From Ilumatobacteraceae bacterium (lineage in GTDB: Bacteria > Actinomycetota > Acidimicrobiia > Acidimicrobiales > Ilumatobacteraceae): 64,000 bases of DNA. Where the stretch lies: NCBI GenBank assembly GCA_025463305.1, contig JAOBWK010000105.1:1-64000 (forward strand). The letters run 5' to 3'. Position 1 is the first letter of the stretch, and each line of letters opens with the position of its first letter. A model generated the notes under the pieces. That model did no database searches, was not told the DNA's origin, and was given only the letters and a program-made list of their open reading frames with translations. Position numbers and translations under genes: made by a program. Below, piece by piece: positions 36,606 through 45,057 of the stretch.

Positions 36606-39600
36606 ATGGCCATCGCATGTGCGTACTGCGGAGGACAGCACAGCACACCCGCTGATGTCCGGGCGTGCTGGCAGCGCAACCAGGCATCGGGCACCCCGCT
36701 CGCCGACCCCGCGGTCGCCGATGTCGGCCTCCAGGAGTTCGCCGGCGAGTTCGACGGCGGCGCGTTCGCCGGGTTCGACCGCGGCGACGACGCATTCGCC
36801 GGGTTCGACGACCAGGCCGCGACGATGGCGCGGCCCGCCGCGCCACGAGCTGCCCCAGCAGCCGCGTCAGGCGTCGCGTCAGGCGTCTCATCGCGAGCCG
36901 CTCCGGTGCGCCACTCGTTCGCCGGCGCCGGGCCAGGTGCGCTCGCCCGCGGCCTGGTGGTGCTCGCCGGCGGCATCGTGCCACCCGCGTGGGCCGCCGC
37001 CGAGCGCGTCGTGATCGACAGCAACGTGCTCGCCGATCCAGCGCCCACCGTGGCGGTCCTGCAGGCTCGTGCGGCGGCCGGCGAGCGCGTGACGATCGAG
37101 CTGGTCGGCAGCGCGACGTCGTTCGGCGAGCCGACCAGGTCCACCGAGTCCACCGCGCCGTACGCGCTCGGGCCGCGCTTCTGGTTCCCGCTCGACGTGT
37201 TGCACCACCTGGTCTGGTCGAACGCCATCGACGCCACGGGCGCCGAGCCGAACTGGCGGGCGCTCGACGATGCCGTGCACGTCGGCGCCGTGCCGTTGGC
37301 TCCGCACGAGCAGCACCTCGGTGACATCCGCCTGCCCGACGGACGCAACGCGTGGATCGACGGCGGGCCGGTGCGCCGGCGGGCGATGGTCGACGGTGCC
37401 GTCGTCCTCCACGCCGTCGCGATCGAGCACGGCTCGCTCGTGCCGCCGCTCGACGACACCCCGACCGGGGTCATCGCCCTCGCACCGGATCAGGCGGCAG
37501 CGGTGACCCACCTCGGCGCCGCGGCGCGCATCATCGCGCCGGCCGGCAGCGGCAAGACGCGGGTGCTCACCGAGCGGGCCCGGCACCTGCTGAACCAGTG
37601 GCGGATCCCCCCGAGTGCGCTCAGCCTGGTCGCGTTCAACAAGCGGGCCCAGCTCGAGATCCAGGAGCGCACGTCGGATCTGCGCGGGCTGCGCGTGCGC
37701 ACCCTCAACGCCATCGCGCTCGCGATCGTCAACGGTCAGGCGCCGTTCCGCCCGCAACCGCGCACGTGGCGCACCGTCGACGAGGTCGAGGTACGCCGCA
37801 TCATCGGCCGGTTGCGCACCTTCCCGCGCAAGCGCAACACCGATCCCGTCGCGGCATGGATCGAGGCGCTCAGCATGGTGCGCCTCGGGCTGCGCCCACC
37901 GGCGCAGGTCGAGACGATGTACGGGGGCGACGTCGACGGGCTGGCCGAGCTGTGGCCGAAGTACCGCGACGAACTGGACCGGCAGGGCGCCGTCGACTTC
38001 GACGATCAGATCTACCGTGCGATCGAGGTGCTGCTGACGGACCCCGAGGCGCGGGCGACAGCTCAGCGCGCCTGCCGGATGTTGCTCGTCGACGAGTTCC
38101 AGGACCTCACGCCCGCCCACGTGCTGCTCGTGCGGCTGCTGTCGGCGCCGGGCTTCGGCGTGTTCGGCGTGGGCGACGACGACCAGACCATCTACGGCTA
38201 CAGCGGCGCCAACCCGGCATGGCTGATCGACTTCGAGTCGCTCTTCCCCGGAGCCGGCGACCATCCGCTCGAGGTCAACTACCGATGCCCCGGCGACGTC
38301 GTCGCCGCGGCCGATCGGCTCGTGCGCCACAACCGGCGTCGGGTACCGAAGGTGATCCGCAGCGCGCGACCCGACACCACCGGCCTGTCGGTGGTGTCCG
38401 ATCCGGAAACGCTCACCTCCACGCTCGACACCGTCATCGACGCGGTCGCGGCCGGGCGCGCACCCGGCGACATCGCCGTGCTCGCCCGCGTCAACGCGCT
38501 GCTCGCGCCCGTGCAGGTCGGCCTCGCCGCCGCCGGCATCGCGGTGCACGGCGGCGTCGGCGCGGAGTTCCTCGAGCGCACCGCGGTGCGCTCAGCGATG
38601 GCGTGGATGCGGCTCGCCGTCGCCGGCCCCGAATCGCTCGCGGGCACTGATCTCGCCGAGGCGCTCCGCCGCCCCTCTCGGCCGATGCACCCGAACGTCG
38701 CCGACTGGGTGGCCGAGCAGGGATCGCTCGCCGGGCTGCGCCGCCTCGCCGGACGCATCAACACCGAGCGCGATGCCGCGCGGGTCGCTGGCTTCGCCGA
38801 CGACATCAGCCGCCTGCAGCGGATGGCCGTCACCGGCACGTCCGCCGAGCTGCTCCACTCGCTGTCCGACGAGGTCGGCCTCGGTGCGGCCATCGCCACG
38901 CTCGACGACGGCCGGCACGGCATGAACCGCGCCGCCCAGAACGACGACCTCGTCGCGCTCACCCAGCTGGCCGGTCTGCATCCCGAGGTCGCCGGCTTCG
39001 GCAACTGGCTCCGTGGCCACCTCACGTCGTCGGGTGCCGGGGCCCGTTCCGAGTCAGGGGTCGTGCTCGCCACCGTCCACCGCGTCAAGGGCCAGGAGTG
39101 GCCGTTGGTGGTCGTCCACCACGCCGAGGCGGATCAGTACCCGCACCGCCTGGCCGAGGACTTCGAGGAGGAGCGGCGGGTCTTCCACGTGGCCATCACC
39201 CGCGGCTCCGAGCGGGTCGTCGTGGTGGTCGGCGACGACCCGTCCCCGTTCGTCACCGACATGGTCACCGAGCCTGTCGCGGGCGCCACGACGCGGCCGG
39301 GCGAGTCGCAACGCCGAGCGGATCCGCCGCCGGCGAAGTCCGCTCGGGCGGCCGGGCAGAAGGCGCCGGCGCGGCCAACTGCGTTCGACAAGGCCGTGGT
39401 GCTCGCCGCGCCGGGTCTGGTCATCGTCGACGGCGGTCAGGAGTGGACGATCGAGGCGGTCGAGGAGCTCGCCGCGGTGGCCCGCCACGGTGGCGTCACC
39501 CGCCGGTTCTCGTTCGGCTCGGCCGTCGTCACCGCTGGTCGGCAGCGGGGGCCACTGCGCGCCGCGGCCGAAGGTGGACCGAGCGCCGCCTCGATCCGGG

Positions 39601-39839
39601 CCCACGACCTGCTCCGCCAGGCGCGCGAGCGGCTCCGTGCCGGCAAGCCCGCCTACGTCGTGTTCGACGACAAGACCCTCGAAGCCATCGCGACCGCGCT
39701 GCCCACGACCCAGCGCGCGCTCGGCGGGATCTCCGGCATCGGCCCGGCCAAGCTCGAGCAGTACGGCGACGCCATCCTGCTCGCCGTCGAGGACGCCACC
39801 AGCGACAACACCGCGCAACCGGCTGCCGGCGAAACCTGA
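36606..39839 (+). CDS. UvrD/PcrA-like DNA helicase with N-terminal Cys/His motif and C-terminal HRDC domain
   Basis: The 1077-residue protein has a short N-terminal zinc-type motif (C5-x2-C8, H12, C21 in ACAYCGGQH and VRACWQ), an uncharacterised Ala-rich segment (residues about 30-110), and a further domain of unknown fold (about 110-300). The SF1A helicase core follows: Walker A APAGSGKTRVLTERA near 312, Walker B LLVDEFQDLTP, GVGDDDQTIYGYSGANP, NYRCPGDVV, ATVHRVKGQEWPLVVVHHA and VFHVAITRGSERVVVV. An HRDC domain (about 995-1065, AHDLLRQARERLRAG, LGGISGIGPAKLEQYG) is at the end. Such domains mean DNA repair or replication restart. The CYCGGxH…RAC motif recurs in actinobacterial proteins. No operon partner. 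Confidence 0.85.
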   Translation: MAIACAYCGGQHSTPADVRACWQRNQASGTPLADPAVADVGLQEFAGEFDGGAFAGFDRGDDAFAGFDDQAATMARPAAPRAAPAAASGVASGVSSRAAPVRHSFAGAGPGALARGLVVLAGGIVPPAWAAAERVVIDSNVLADPAPTVAVLQARAAAGERVTIELVGSATSFGEPTRSTESTAPYALGPRFWFPLDVLHHLVWSNAIDATGAEPNWRALDDAVHVGAVPLAPHEQHLGDIRLPDGRNAWIDGGPVRRRAMVDGAVVLHAVAIEHGSLVPPLDDTPTGVIALAPDQAAAVTHLGAAARIIAPAGSGKTRVLTERARHLLNQWRIPPSALSLVAFNKRAQLEIQERTSDLRGLRVRTLNAIALAIVNGQAPFRPQPRTWRTVDEVEVRRIIGRLRTFPRKRNTDPVAAWIEALSMVRLGLRPPAQVETMYGGDVDGLAELWPKYRDELDRQGAVDFDDQIYRAIEVLLTDPEARATAQRACRMLLVDEFQDLTPAHVLLVRLLSAPGFGVFGVGDDDQTIYGYSGANPAWLIDFESLFPGAGDHPLEVNYRCPGDVVAAADRLVRHNRRRVPKVIRSARPDTTGLSVVSDPETLTSTLDTVIDAVAAGRAPGDIAVLARVNALLAPVQVGLAAAGIAVHGGVGAEFLERTAVRSAMAWMRLAVAGPESLAGTDLAEALRRPSRPMHPNVADWVAEQGSLAGLRRLAGRINTERDAARVAGFADDISRLQRMAVTGTSAELLHSLSDEVGLGAAIATLDDGRHGMNRAAQNDDLVALTQLAGLHPEVAGFGNWLRGHLTSSGAGARSESGVVLATVHRVKGQEWPLVVVHHAEADQYPHRLAEDFEEERRVFHVAITRGSERVVVVVGDDPSPFVTDMVTEPVAGATTRPGESQRRADPPPAKSARAAGQKAPARPTAFDKAVVLAAPGLVIVDGGQEWTIEAVEELAAVARHGGVTRRFSFGSAVVTAGRQRGPLRAAAEGGPSAASIRAHDLLRQARERLRAGKPAYVVFDDKTLEAIATALPTTQRALGGISGIGPAKLEQYGDAILLAVEDATSDNTAQPAAGET

Positions 39840-39886
39840 CACAAACCTGATGACGTGACCCTGAGGGCCGGACGGGCGCGTGCACT

Positions 39887-42058
39887 ATGGTCCTGCCAGC
39901 AACCGCCGAATGGGAACGAGGGATGGTGGCCGAAGGCTCGCGCTCCACAACCGAGGCGATCGTCGCGCGGAGCCAGAACGTCCTGGACGCGCTCCCGCGG
40001 GCCATCACCATCGTCGATCGCGACGGCGTCATCGTCGGTTGGAACACGGTGTCCGAGAACCTCTACGGCTGGACCGCCGACGAGGCCGTCGGCCAGGTGC
40101 TCGACGACCTGATCACCCCGACGGATCTGCGTGCGACCGGGATGGCCATCATGCAGCAGGTGCTCGCCGGTGAGCGGTGGAGCGGTCGGATCAACGCCGT
40201 CGGGCGCGACGGGTCGATCATCGCGACGGAGTCGTTCCTCACGCCGCTGCGCGACAACGACGGTGCGATCATCGGCGCGATCGGTGCCGCCGACGATGCC
40301 CGCGACCTCCGCCAGCTCGAGCAGCGCACCACGGATCTCGCCGAGCACCTCGTGCTCGCCCTGGCGGCGGGCGAGCTCGGCACCTGGCGTTGGGACAAGG
40401 CGTCCGGCATCACGCTGTGGGACGATGGCATGGAGCGGCTGTTCGGCCTCGAGCCGGGCACCTTCGACGGCACGTACGAGGCCTGGGTCGCGATGCTGCA
40501 TCCCGAGGATCGTGAGCGCTCGCTCGGCACGCTCGACCGAGCCGTCACCGAGAACGACGCGTACACGACCGAGCATCGGGTGATGTGGCCCGACGGCACC
40601 GTCCGCTGGATCCAGGGGCGCGGCAAGACGCTCACCGACGAGCGCGGCGAGGTCATCGGCACCATCGGCTGCAGCAGCGACGTCACCGATCGCAAGCTCG
40701 CCGAAGTGGCTGCGCTGCGCCGGGTGCAGGAGGCCGAGGCGGCCGCCGAGCGCGAACGCCTGCAGCGCGAGCGGCTGGAGTTCCTCGCCGCCGTCACCGA
40801 CGTGGTGCGCGCGTCCACCGATCATCGCAGCCTGATGCGCGGGGTGGCCCGGCTCGCGGTCCCACGCCTCGGTGACTGGTGCTCGGTGCACTACCGCCCG
40901 TCGCCCGGCGCGCCGTTCGAGCGCGTGCTCGCCCACGTGGACCCGTCCAAGCAGGAGTGGGCCGAGGCGATGCGCGACCGGTACCCCGTCGATCCCGACG
41001 GCGTGATCGGCGTGCCAGCGGTGATGCGATCCGGGATCACCCAGTTCGTCCGGCGGGTCAACACCGCCGGCCTCGGCGCGGTGATCGAGTCGGTGCGTCC
41101 GGGGGAGGGCGGGACGATCCTGCCGGTCGTCGAGGCCCTGCACCTCACCAGCCTGATCACCGTGCCGCTGATCACCAAGCGCGGCGTGATCGGTGCGATG
41201 CAGTTCATCAGCGCGGAATCCGAGCGGGTCTACGACGAGTCCGACGTCGCCCTCGCCGAGGCGGCTGCCGGCCGGGTGGCCGAGGCCGTCGACAACGCCT
41301 GGCTGATCGAGCAGCAGCGCACCATCGCGGTCACGCTGCAGGCCGCGCTGCTGCCCGACACGTTGCCGACGATCCCGGGCGCATCCGTCGCCGTCCGGTA
41401 CTGGGCGGCCGGCGAAGTGGCCGAGGTCGGCGGCGACTTCTACGACGTGTTCGCCATCGGCGAGCGCACCTGGGCGATCGTCATCGGCGACGTGTGTGGC
41501 ACCGGTCCGACGGCAGCGGCGGTCACGGCCACGGCACGGCACACCATCCGCGCAGCGGCCACCCACGGGGCATCACCCAACGAGGTGATGTACTGGGTCA
41601 ACGACGCGATCCGCGCCGGTGGCAGCGGGCTGTTCTGCACGCTGCTGTACGCGACGCTCGAGCACCGCGACGACGGTTCCTGGCTGCTCACCACCGTCGC
41701 TGGCGGGCACCCACTGCCGATCCTCGTCGAACGCCCGGGCGGGGGGTCGCCGACTGCGACCACGATGATCGGCGAGCACGGCACGCTCATCGGGATCCTG
41801 CGGCGGATCGCCGTGCACAGCATCACGACGGTGCTGTCGCCGGGCGACACCGTGGTCGTGCACACCGACGGCGTGAACGACGTGCGTGCCCCGGGCGCGC
41901 TCGACGATGATGCCCTGCGCGCGATGGTCGAGCACGCCGCCGACATCGACGGCCCGGCCGACGCCGTGGCCGAGCGACTGGGCACCGCCATCGCCGAGAT
42001 CCTGCCGATCCCCGAGCGCGACGACGATGTCGCGCTGGTGGTGCTCCGGATCAGCTGA
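39887..42058 (+). CDS. PAS-PAS-GAF SpoIIE-type protein phosphatase
   Basis: The 723-residue protein has two PAS domains (about residues 28-140 and 155-265), a coiled coil (about 270-300), a GAF domain (about 305-475) and a PP2C/SpoIIE phosphatase domain (about 490-723). Metal-binding Asp/Gly residues are visible in AEVGGDFYDVF, VIGDVCGTG, TTVAGGHPLPI, VVHTDGVND and ERDDDVALVVL. Such proteins usually dephosphorylate an anti-sigma-factor antagonist. The start may be ATG 39887 or ATG 39923; the first lies within a -10-like TATGGT, and GAGG stands just before the second. The gene ends at the triple 15-base repeat, convergent with the GST gene. No anti-sigma antagonist lies beside it. Confidence 0.9.
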   Translation: MVLPATAEWERGMVAEGSRSTTEAIVARSQNVLDALPRAITIVDRDGVIVGWNTVSENLYGWTADEAVGQVLDDLITPTDLRATGMAIMQQVLAGERWSGRINAVGRDGSIIATESFLTPLRDNDGAIIGAIGAADDARDLRQLEQRTTDLAEHLVLALAAGELGTWRWDKASGITLWDDGMERLFGLEPGTFDGTYEAWVAMLHPEDRERSLGTLDRAVTENDAYTTEHRVMWPDGTVRWIQGRGKTLTDERGEVIGTIGCSSDVTDRKLAEVAALRRVQEAEAAAERERLQRERLEFLAAVTDVVRASTDHRSLMRGVARLAVPRLGDWCSVHYRPSPGAPFERVLAHVDPSKQEWAEAMRDRYPVDPDGVIGVPAVMRSGITQFVRRVNTAGLGAVIESVRPGEGGTILPVVEALHLTSLITVPLITKRGVIGAMQFISAESERVYDESDVALAEAAAGRVAEAVDNAWLIEQQRTIAVTLQAALLPDTLPTIPGASVAVRYWAAGEVAEVGGDFYDVFAIGERTWAIVIGDVCGTGPTAAAVTATARHTIRAAATHGASPNEVMYWVNDAIRAGGSGLFCTLLYATLEHRDDGSWLLTTVAGGHPLPILVERPGGGSPTATTMIGEHGTLIGILRRIAVHSITTVLSPGDTVVVHTDGVNDVRAPGALDDDALRAMVEHAADIDGPADAVAERLGTAIAEILPIPERDDDVALVVLRIS

Positions 42059-42059
42059 A

Positions 42060-42104
42060 CCGGATCACGTGGGGCCGGATCACGTGGGACCGGATCACGT
42101 GGGG
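42060..42104. repeat. three tandem 15-base repeats between convergent genes
   Basis: CCGGATCACGTGGGG occurs at 42060-42074, 42075-42089 (last base A) and 42090-42104. Each copy contains the palindrome CACGTG. The repeats follow the stop of the phosphatase gene, and the third encodes the last codons of the opposite-strand GST gene. Confidence 0.9.
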
Positions 42105-43057
42105 TAGGGCAGCGACTTCGGCGGCGTGCCGTCGCCGAACGGTCGCCCGCCGAGCGCTTCCCGGCCGTGCGGCGTGGTCCATCCGCTGAGGTCGGGACCG
42201 TCGGGCACGATCTGGGTCGGGTTGATGCCCGTGTGGACCACGTAGTAATGGCGCTTGATCTGCTCGAAGTGGGTCGTGTCGCCGAAGCCGGGCGTCTGGT
42301 AGAGGTCGCGGGCGTAGGCCCACAGCACCGGCATCTCGGTCAGCTTCTGGCGGTTGCACTTGAAGTGCCCGTGGTAGACGGCGTCGAAGCGGGCGAGCGT
42401 GGTGAACAGCCGCACGTCGGCCTCGGTGATGGTGTCGCCGACGAGGTAGCGCTGGCCGGCGAGCCGCTCGCTCAGCCAGTCGAGTCGATCGAACAGGCGC
42501 ACGTACGCAGCGTCGTAGGCGTCCTGCGACCCGGCGAAGCCGCACCGGTACACACCGTTGTTGACGTCGCGGAAGACGAGGTCGGCCACCTCGTCGATCT
42601 CGTCGCGCAGCGCCTCCGGGTACAGCTCCGGCGCGCCGGGGCGGTGGAAGTCGGTCCACTCGAGCGACATGTCGATGGTGATCTGCGGGTAGTCGTTGGT
42701 GACGACCTGGCCGCTCGGGACGTCGACGATGGCGGGCACGGTGATGCCGCGCGGGTAGTCGGGGTAGCGGGCGAGGTAGGCATCGCGGATGCGCTCGATG
42801 CCGAGCACCGGATCGACCCCGCCCGGATCGAGGTCGAACGTCCAGCTGCGCTGATCGTGGGTCGGGCCGCAGACCCCCATCGAGATCGCGTCCTCCAGCC
42901 CGAGCAGGCGCCGCACGATGATGGCCCGGTTCGCCCACGGGCACGCCCAGGCGACCACGAGCCGGTAGCGGCCCGCCTCGACCGGGTAGCCGTCGCGTCC
43001 ATCGCGCGTGATCCGCGTGGTGATGTAGTTCGTGTCCCGCTCGAACGCCTTGCTCAT
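42095..43057 (-). CDS. Xi-class glutathione/mycothiol transferase (glutathionyl-hydroquinone reductase type)
   Basis: The 320-residue product carries the Xi-class active-site Cys in RLVVAWACPWANRAIIVRRL, followed by the C-terminal helical domain (YRCGFAGSQDAYDAAYVRLF, YLVGDTITEADVRLFTTLARFD, YARDLYQTPGFG). In actinobacteria the thiol cofactor is mycothiol rather than glutathione. The reaction is reductive removal of a thiol from a conjugated hydroquinone. Length is typical. A strong ribosome site (GAGGAGG, near 43064-43071) precedes ATG 43057. It is divergent from the M20 peptidase with only 34 bases between start codons. Confidence 0.88.
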   Translation of the reverse strand: MSKAFERDTNYITTRITRDGRDGYPVEAGRYRLVVAWACPWANRAIIVRRLLGLEDAISMGVCGPTHDQRSWTFDLDPGGVDPVLGIERIRDAYLARYPDYPRGITVPAIVDVPSGQVVTNDYPQITIDMSLEWTDFHRPGAPELYPEALRDEIDEVADLVFRDVNNGVYRCGFAGSQDAYDAAYVRLFDRLDWLSERLAGQRYLVGDTITEADVRLFTTLARFDAVYHGHFKCNRQKLTEMPVLWAYARDLYQTPGFGDTTHFEQIKRHYYVVHTGINPTQIVPDGPDLSGWTTPHGREALGGRPFGDGTPPKSLPYPT

Positions 43058-43079
43058 CCTGTGGCCCTCCTCGGGACGC

Positions 43080-43085
43080 GATACT
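43080..43085 (+). promoter_or_regulatory. -10 element GATACT of the M20 peptidase gene
   Basis: GATACT lies six bases before the GTG at 43092, within the 34-base divergent gap. The spacing predicts transcription starting at or next to the start codon, so translation would be leaderless. Confidence 0.5.
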
Positions 43086-43091
43086 GCAACG

Positions 43092-44444
43092 GTGACCGAC
43101 ACGCACCATGACCGAGACGGGCTCACCGGCCAGACCGTCGAGCTGCTGCAGACGTTGATCCGCAACCAGTGCGTGAACGACGGTACCCCCGGCTCGGGCC
43201 ACGAGACGCGATCGGTCGACGTGCTGCAGTCGTACCTCGAGGGTTCCGGCATCGCCACCCAGCGCTACGAACCGACGCCGGGACGGGCATCGCTCGTCGC
43301 CCGGATCGAGGGCACCGATCCCGACGCTCCGAGCGTCTGCCTGATGGGCCACACCGACGTCGTGCCGGCCAACCCCGACAGCTGGACGCGTGACCCGTTC
43401 GGCGGCGAGCTCGTCGACGGCGAGGTGTGGGGCCGCGGCGCGGTCGACATGCTCAACCTCACCGCGTCGATGGCCGTCGCCGTCCACGAGATGGTCCGGC
43501 GCGGCTTTCGCCCCCGCGGCGATCTGATCTACTTCGCCGTCGCCGACGAGGAGTCCGGGTCGGCGCACGGCGCGCAGTGGATGGCCGATCACGCCACCGA
43601 CGACATCCGCTGCGACTACCTGCTCACGGAGAGCGGCGGGGTGCACTCGGGATCCTCCGACGCGCCGTTCGTCGGCGTCAACGTCGGCGAGAAGGGGGTC
43701 GCCTGGCGCAAGCTCCGCGTGCGCGGCACGCCCGGCCACGGATCCGCGCCGTACCGCAGCGACAACGCGCTGGTGAAGGCCGCGGCGGTGATCCAACGGC
43801 TGACCGCCTACGCGCCCGAGCCACGGGTGCACGAGATGTGGCGCCAGCAGGTGGCGTCGTTCCAACTCGGCGAGGACGCCACCTCGGCGCTGCTCGACCC
43901 GGCGCGCATCGACGACGCGATCGCAGCGATGCCGCTCGGCCTCGGGCGGCATCTGCACGCGTGCTCGCACACGACGTTCTCGTGCAACCTCGTCGAGGGG
44001 CCGATGAAGCACAACACGATCCCCGGCGCGATCGACATCGGTGTCGACATCCGCACCCTGCCCGGCGAGGACGGCGCCGACGTCGAGCGTCATCTGCGTG
44101 AGGCGCTCGGCGAACTGGCCGACGACGTCGAGGTCGAGATCGTGATGAACGACCCGGCGAGCATGAGCCGCACCGACAACCCGATGTGGGACGCGCTGCA
44201 GCGGGGCGTCACCCGCCAGTTCCCGACCGCCCGGCTGGTCCCGCAGATGATGGTCGGCTTCACCGACGCGCGCATCTTCCGCCGGCTCGGCTCGGTCGCC
44301 TACGGCACCGGCTTGTTCAGCCCCGACCTCGACGCCGGTGACTACGGGTCGCGCTTCCACGGCAATGACGAGCGCATCGACGTCGAGTCGCTGCGGCTGA
44401 CGACGCAGTTCTGGCTCGACGTCGTCGGCGACATGCTCGGTTGA
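43092..44444 (+). CDS. M20-family metallopeptidase (ArgE/DapE/CPG2 type)
   Basis: The 450-residue enzyme has the two-metal site of the M20 family: CLMGHTDVVPA (His, Asp), WGRGAVDMLN (bridging Asp), VADEESGSAHG (Glu pair), and the last His in SRFHGNDERI. The inserted dimerisation domain contains GTPGHGSAPYRSDNAL. Substrates are N-acyl or dipeptide-type amides. GTG 43092 was chosen because the -10 GATACT precedes it closely; an open frame begins at 43032, but it runs through the GST gene's ribosome site. The stop lies only a few bases before an ECF-type promoter. Confidence 0.88.
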   Translation: MTDTHHDRDGLTGQTVELLQTLIRNQCVNDGTPGSGHETRSVDVLQSYLEGSGIATQRYEPTPGRASLVARIEGTDPDAPSVCLMGHTDVVPANPDSWTRDPFGGELVDGEVWGRGAVDMLNLTASMAVAVHEMVRRGFRPRGDLIYFAVADEESGSAHGAQWMADHATDDIRCDYLLTESGGVHSGSSDAPFVGVNVGEKGVAWRKLRVRGTPGHGSAPYRSDNALVKAAAVIQRLTAYAPEPRVHEMWRQQVASFQLGEDATSALLDPARIDDAIAAMPLGLGRHLHACSHTTFSCNLVEGPMKHNTIPGAIDIGVDIRTLPGEDGADVERHLREALGELADDVEVEIVMNDPASMSRTDNPMWDALQRGVTRQFPTARLVPQMMVGFTDARIFRRLGSVAYGTGLFSPDLDAGDYGSRFHGNDERIDVESLRLTTQFWLDVVGDMLG

Positions 44445-44446
44445 GC

Positions 44447-44477
44447 GGGAACCTTTCGGGCGGCTGGGGTGTCGTAC
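44447..44477 (+). promoter_or_regulatory. putative ECF-type promoter of the sigma factor gene
   Basis: GGGAACC (44447-44453) and GTCGTAC (44471-44477) are separated by 17 bases, in keeping with the GGAAC…CGTA style of ECF promoters. The GTG at 44482 lies four bases after the -10-like element, which implies a leaderless, possibly autoregulated transcript. Confidence 0.55.
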
Positions 44478-44481
44478 GGGG

Positions 44482-45057
44482 GTGATCGCAACGGGTGACG
44501 ACAGCGTGGGCCGAACGGTGCGCCGTGGTGTCGTCGATGCCGATGTGGCCAGTCCCGAGGTGGCCAGTCCCGAGGTGGCCGATCCCGAGGTGGCCAGTGC
44601 CGGCGCTGCGTTCGCCGCCGTCTACACCGCCGAGCACGATCCGCTCGTGCGGCTCGCCGCGTTGGTGACCGGCTCGACCATCGTCGCCGAGGACCTCGTC
44701 CAGGAGGCGTTCGCCAAGCTGCACCCGCGCTTTGCGCGCATCGACAACCCGCCCGCCTGGTTGCGGACGGTCGTGCTCAACGGGGCGCGCAACGAGCTCC
44801 GTCGGGCCGGGTTGCGCCGTCGTCTCGTCGAGCGCACGCCGCGAGCCGCCGGCACCCACGTCGATGCACCCGTCAACGAGCTGATCGATTCACTGCGCCG
44901 GCTGCCGGCTCGTCAACGCGCCGTCGTCGTGCTGCGCTACTACGAGGACCGGCCAGAGGCCGAGATCGCCGAGTTGCTCGGGATGCGGCTCGGCACCGTG
45001 AAGTCGTCGTTGCACCGCGCCCACACCGCCCTACGCCAGGAGCTGTCCCATGACTGA
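44482..45057 (+). CDS. ECF-family RNA polymerase sigma factor (SigE-like)
   Basis: The 191-residue protein has a sigma70 region 2 (about residues 46-110, VYTAEHDPLVRLAAL, AEDLVQEAFAKLH, PPAWLRTVVLNGARNELRR) and region 4 (about 130-185, LIDSLRRLPARQRAVVVLRYYED and MRLGTVKSSLHRAHTALRQE), the two-domain layout of ECF sigma factors. The N-terminus carries a tandem repeat (VASPEVASPEVADPEVA), unlike other members. The stop overlaps the next gene's ATG by eight bases, so it is translated together with the membrane protein. A cell-envelope stress regulator is the usual role for such pairs. Confidence 0.92.
   Translation: MIATGDDSVGRTVRRGVVDADVASPEVASPEVADPEVASAGAAFAAVYTAEHDPLVRLAALVTGSTIVAEDLVQEAFAKLHPRFARIDNPPAWLRTVVLNGARNELRRAGLRRRLVERTPRAAGTHVDAPVNELIDSLRRLPARQRAVVVLRYYEDRPEAEIAELLGMRLGTVKSSLHRAHTALRQELSHD
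44545..44604 (+). repeat. four tandem 15-base units in the sigma factor N-terminus
   Basis: GTGGCCAGTCCCGAG and three close variants run in frame from 44545 to 44604 and encode VASPE, VASPE, VADPE and VASAG. Each unit is five codons, so copy number could change without a frameshift. Confidence 0.85.

Noticed and set aside
42060..42104. CRISPR array
   Set aside because: The 15-base repeats are directly adjacent without spacers, and no cas gene is present.
42051..44360. Long leftward frame across the GST and peptidase genes
   Set aside because: It begins within the M20 gene and resembles nothing; the GST reading in another frame has a ribosome site and all family motifs.
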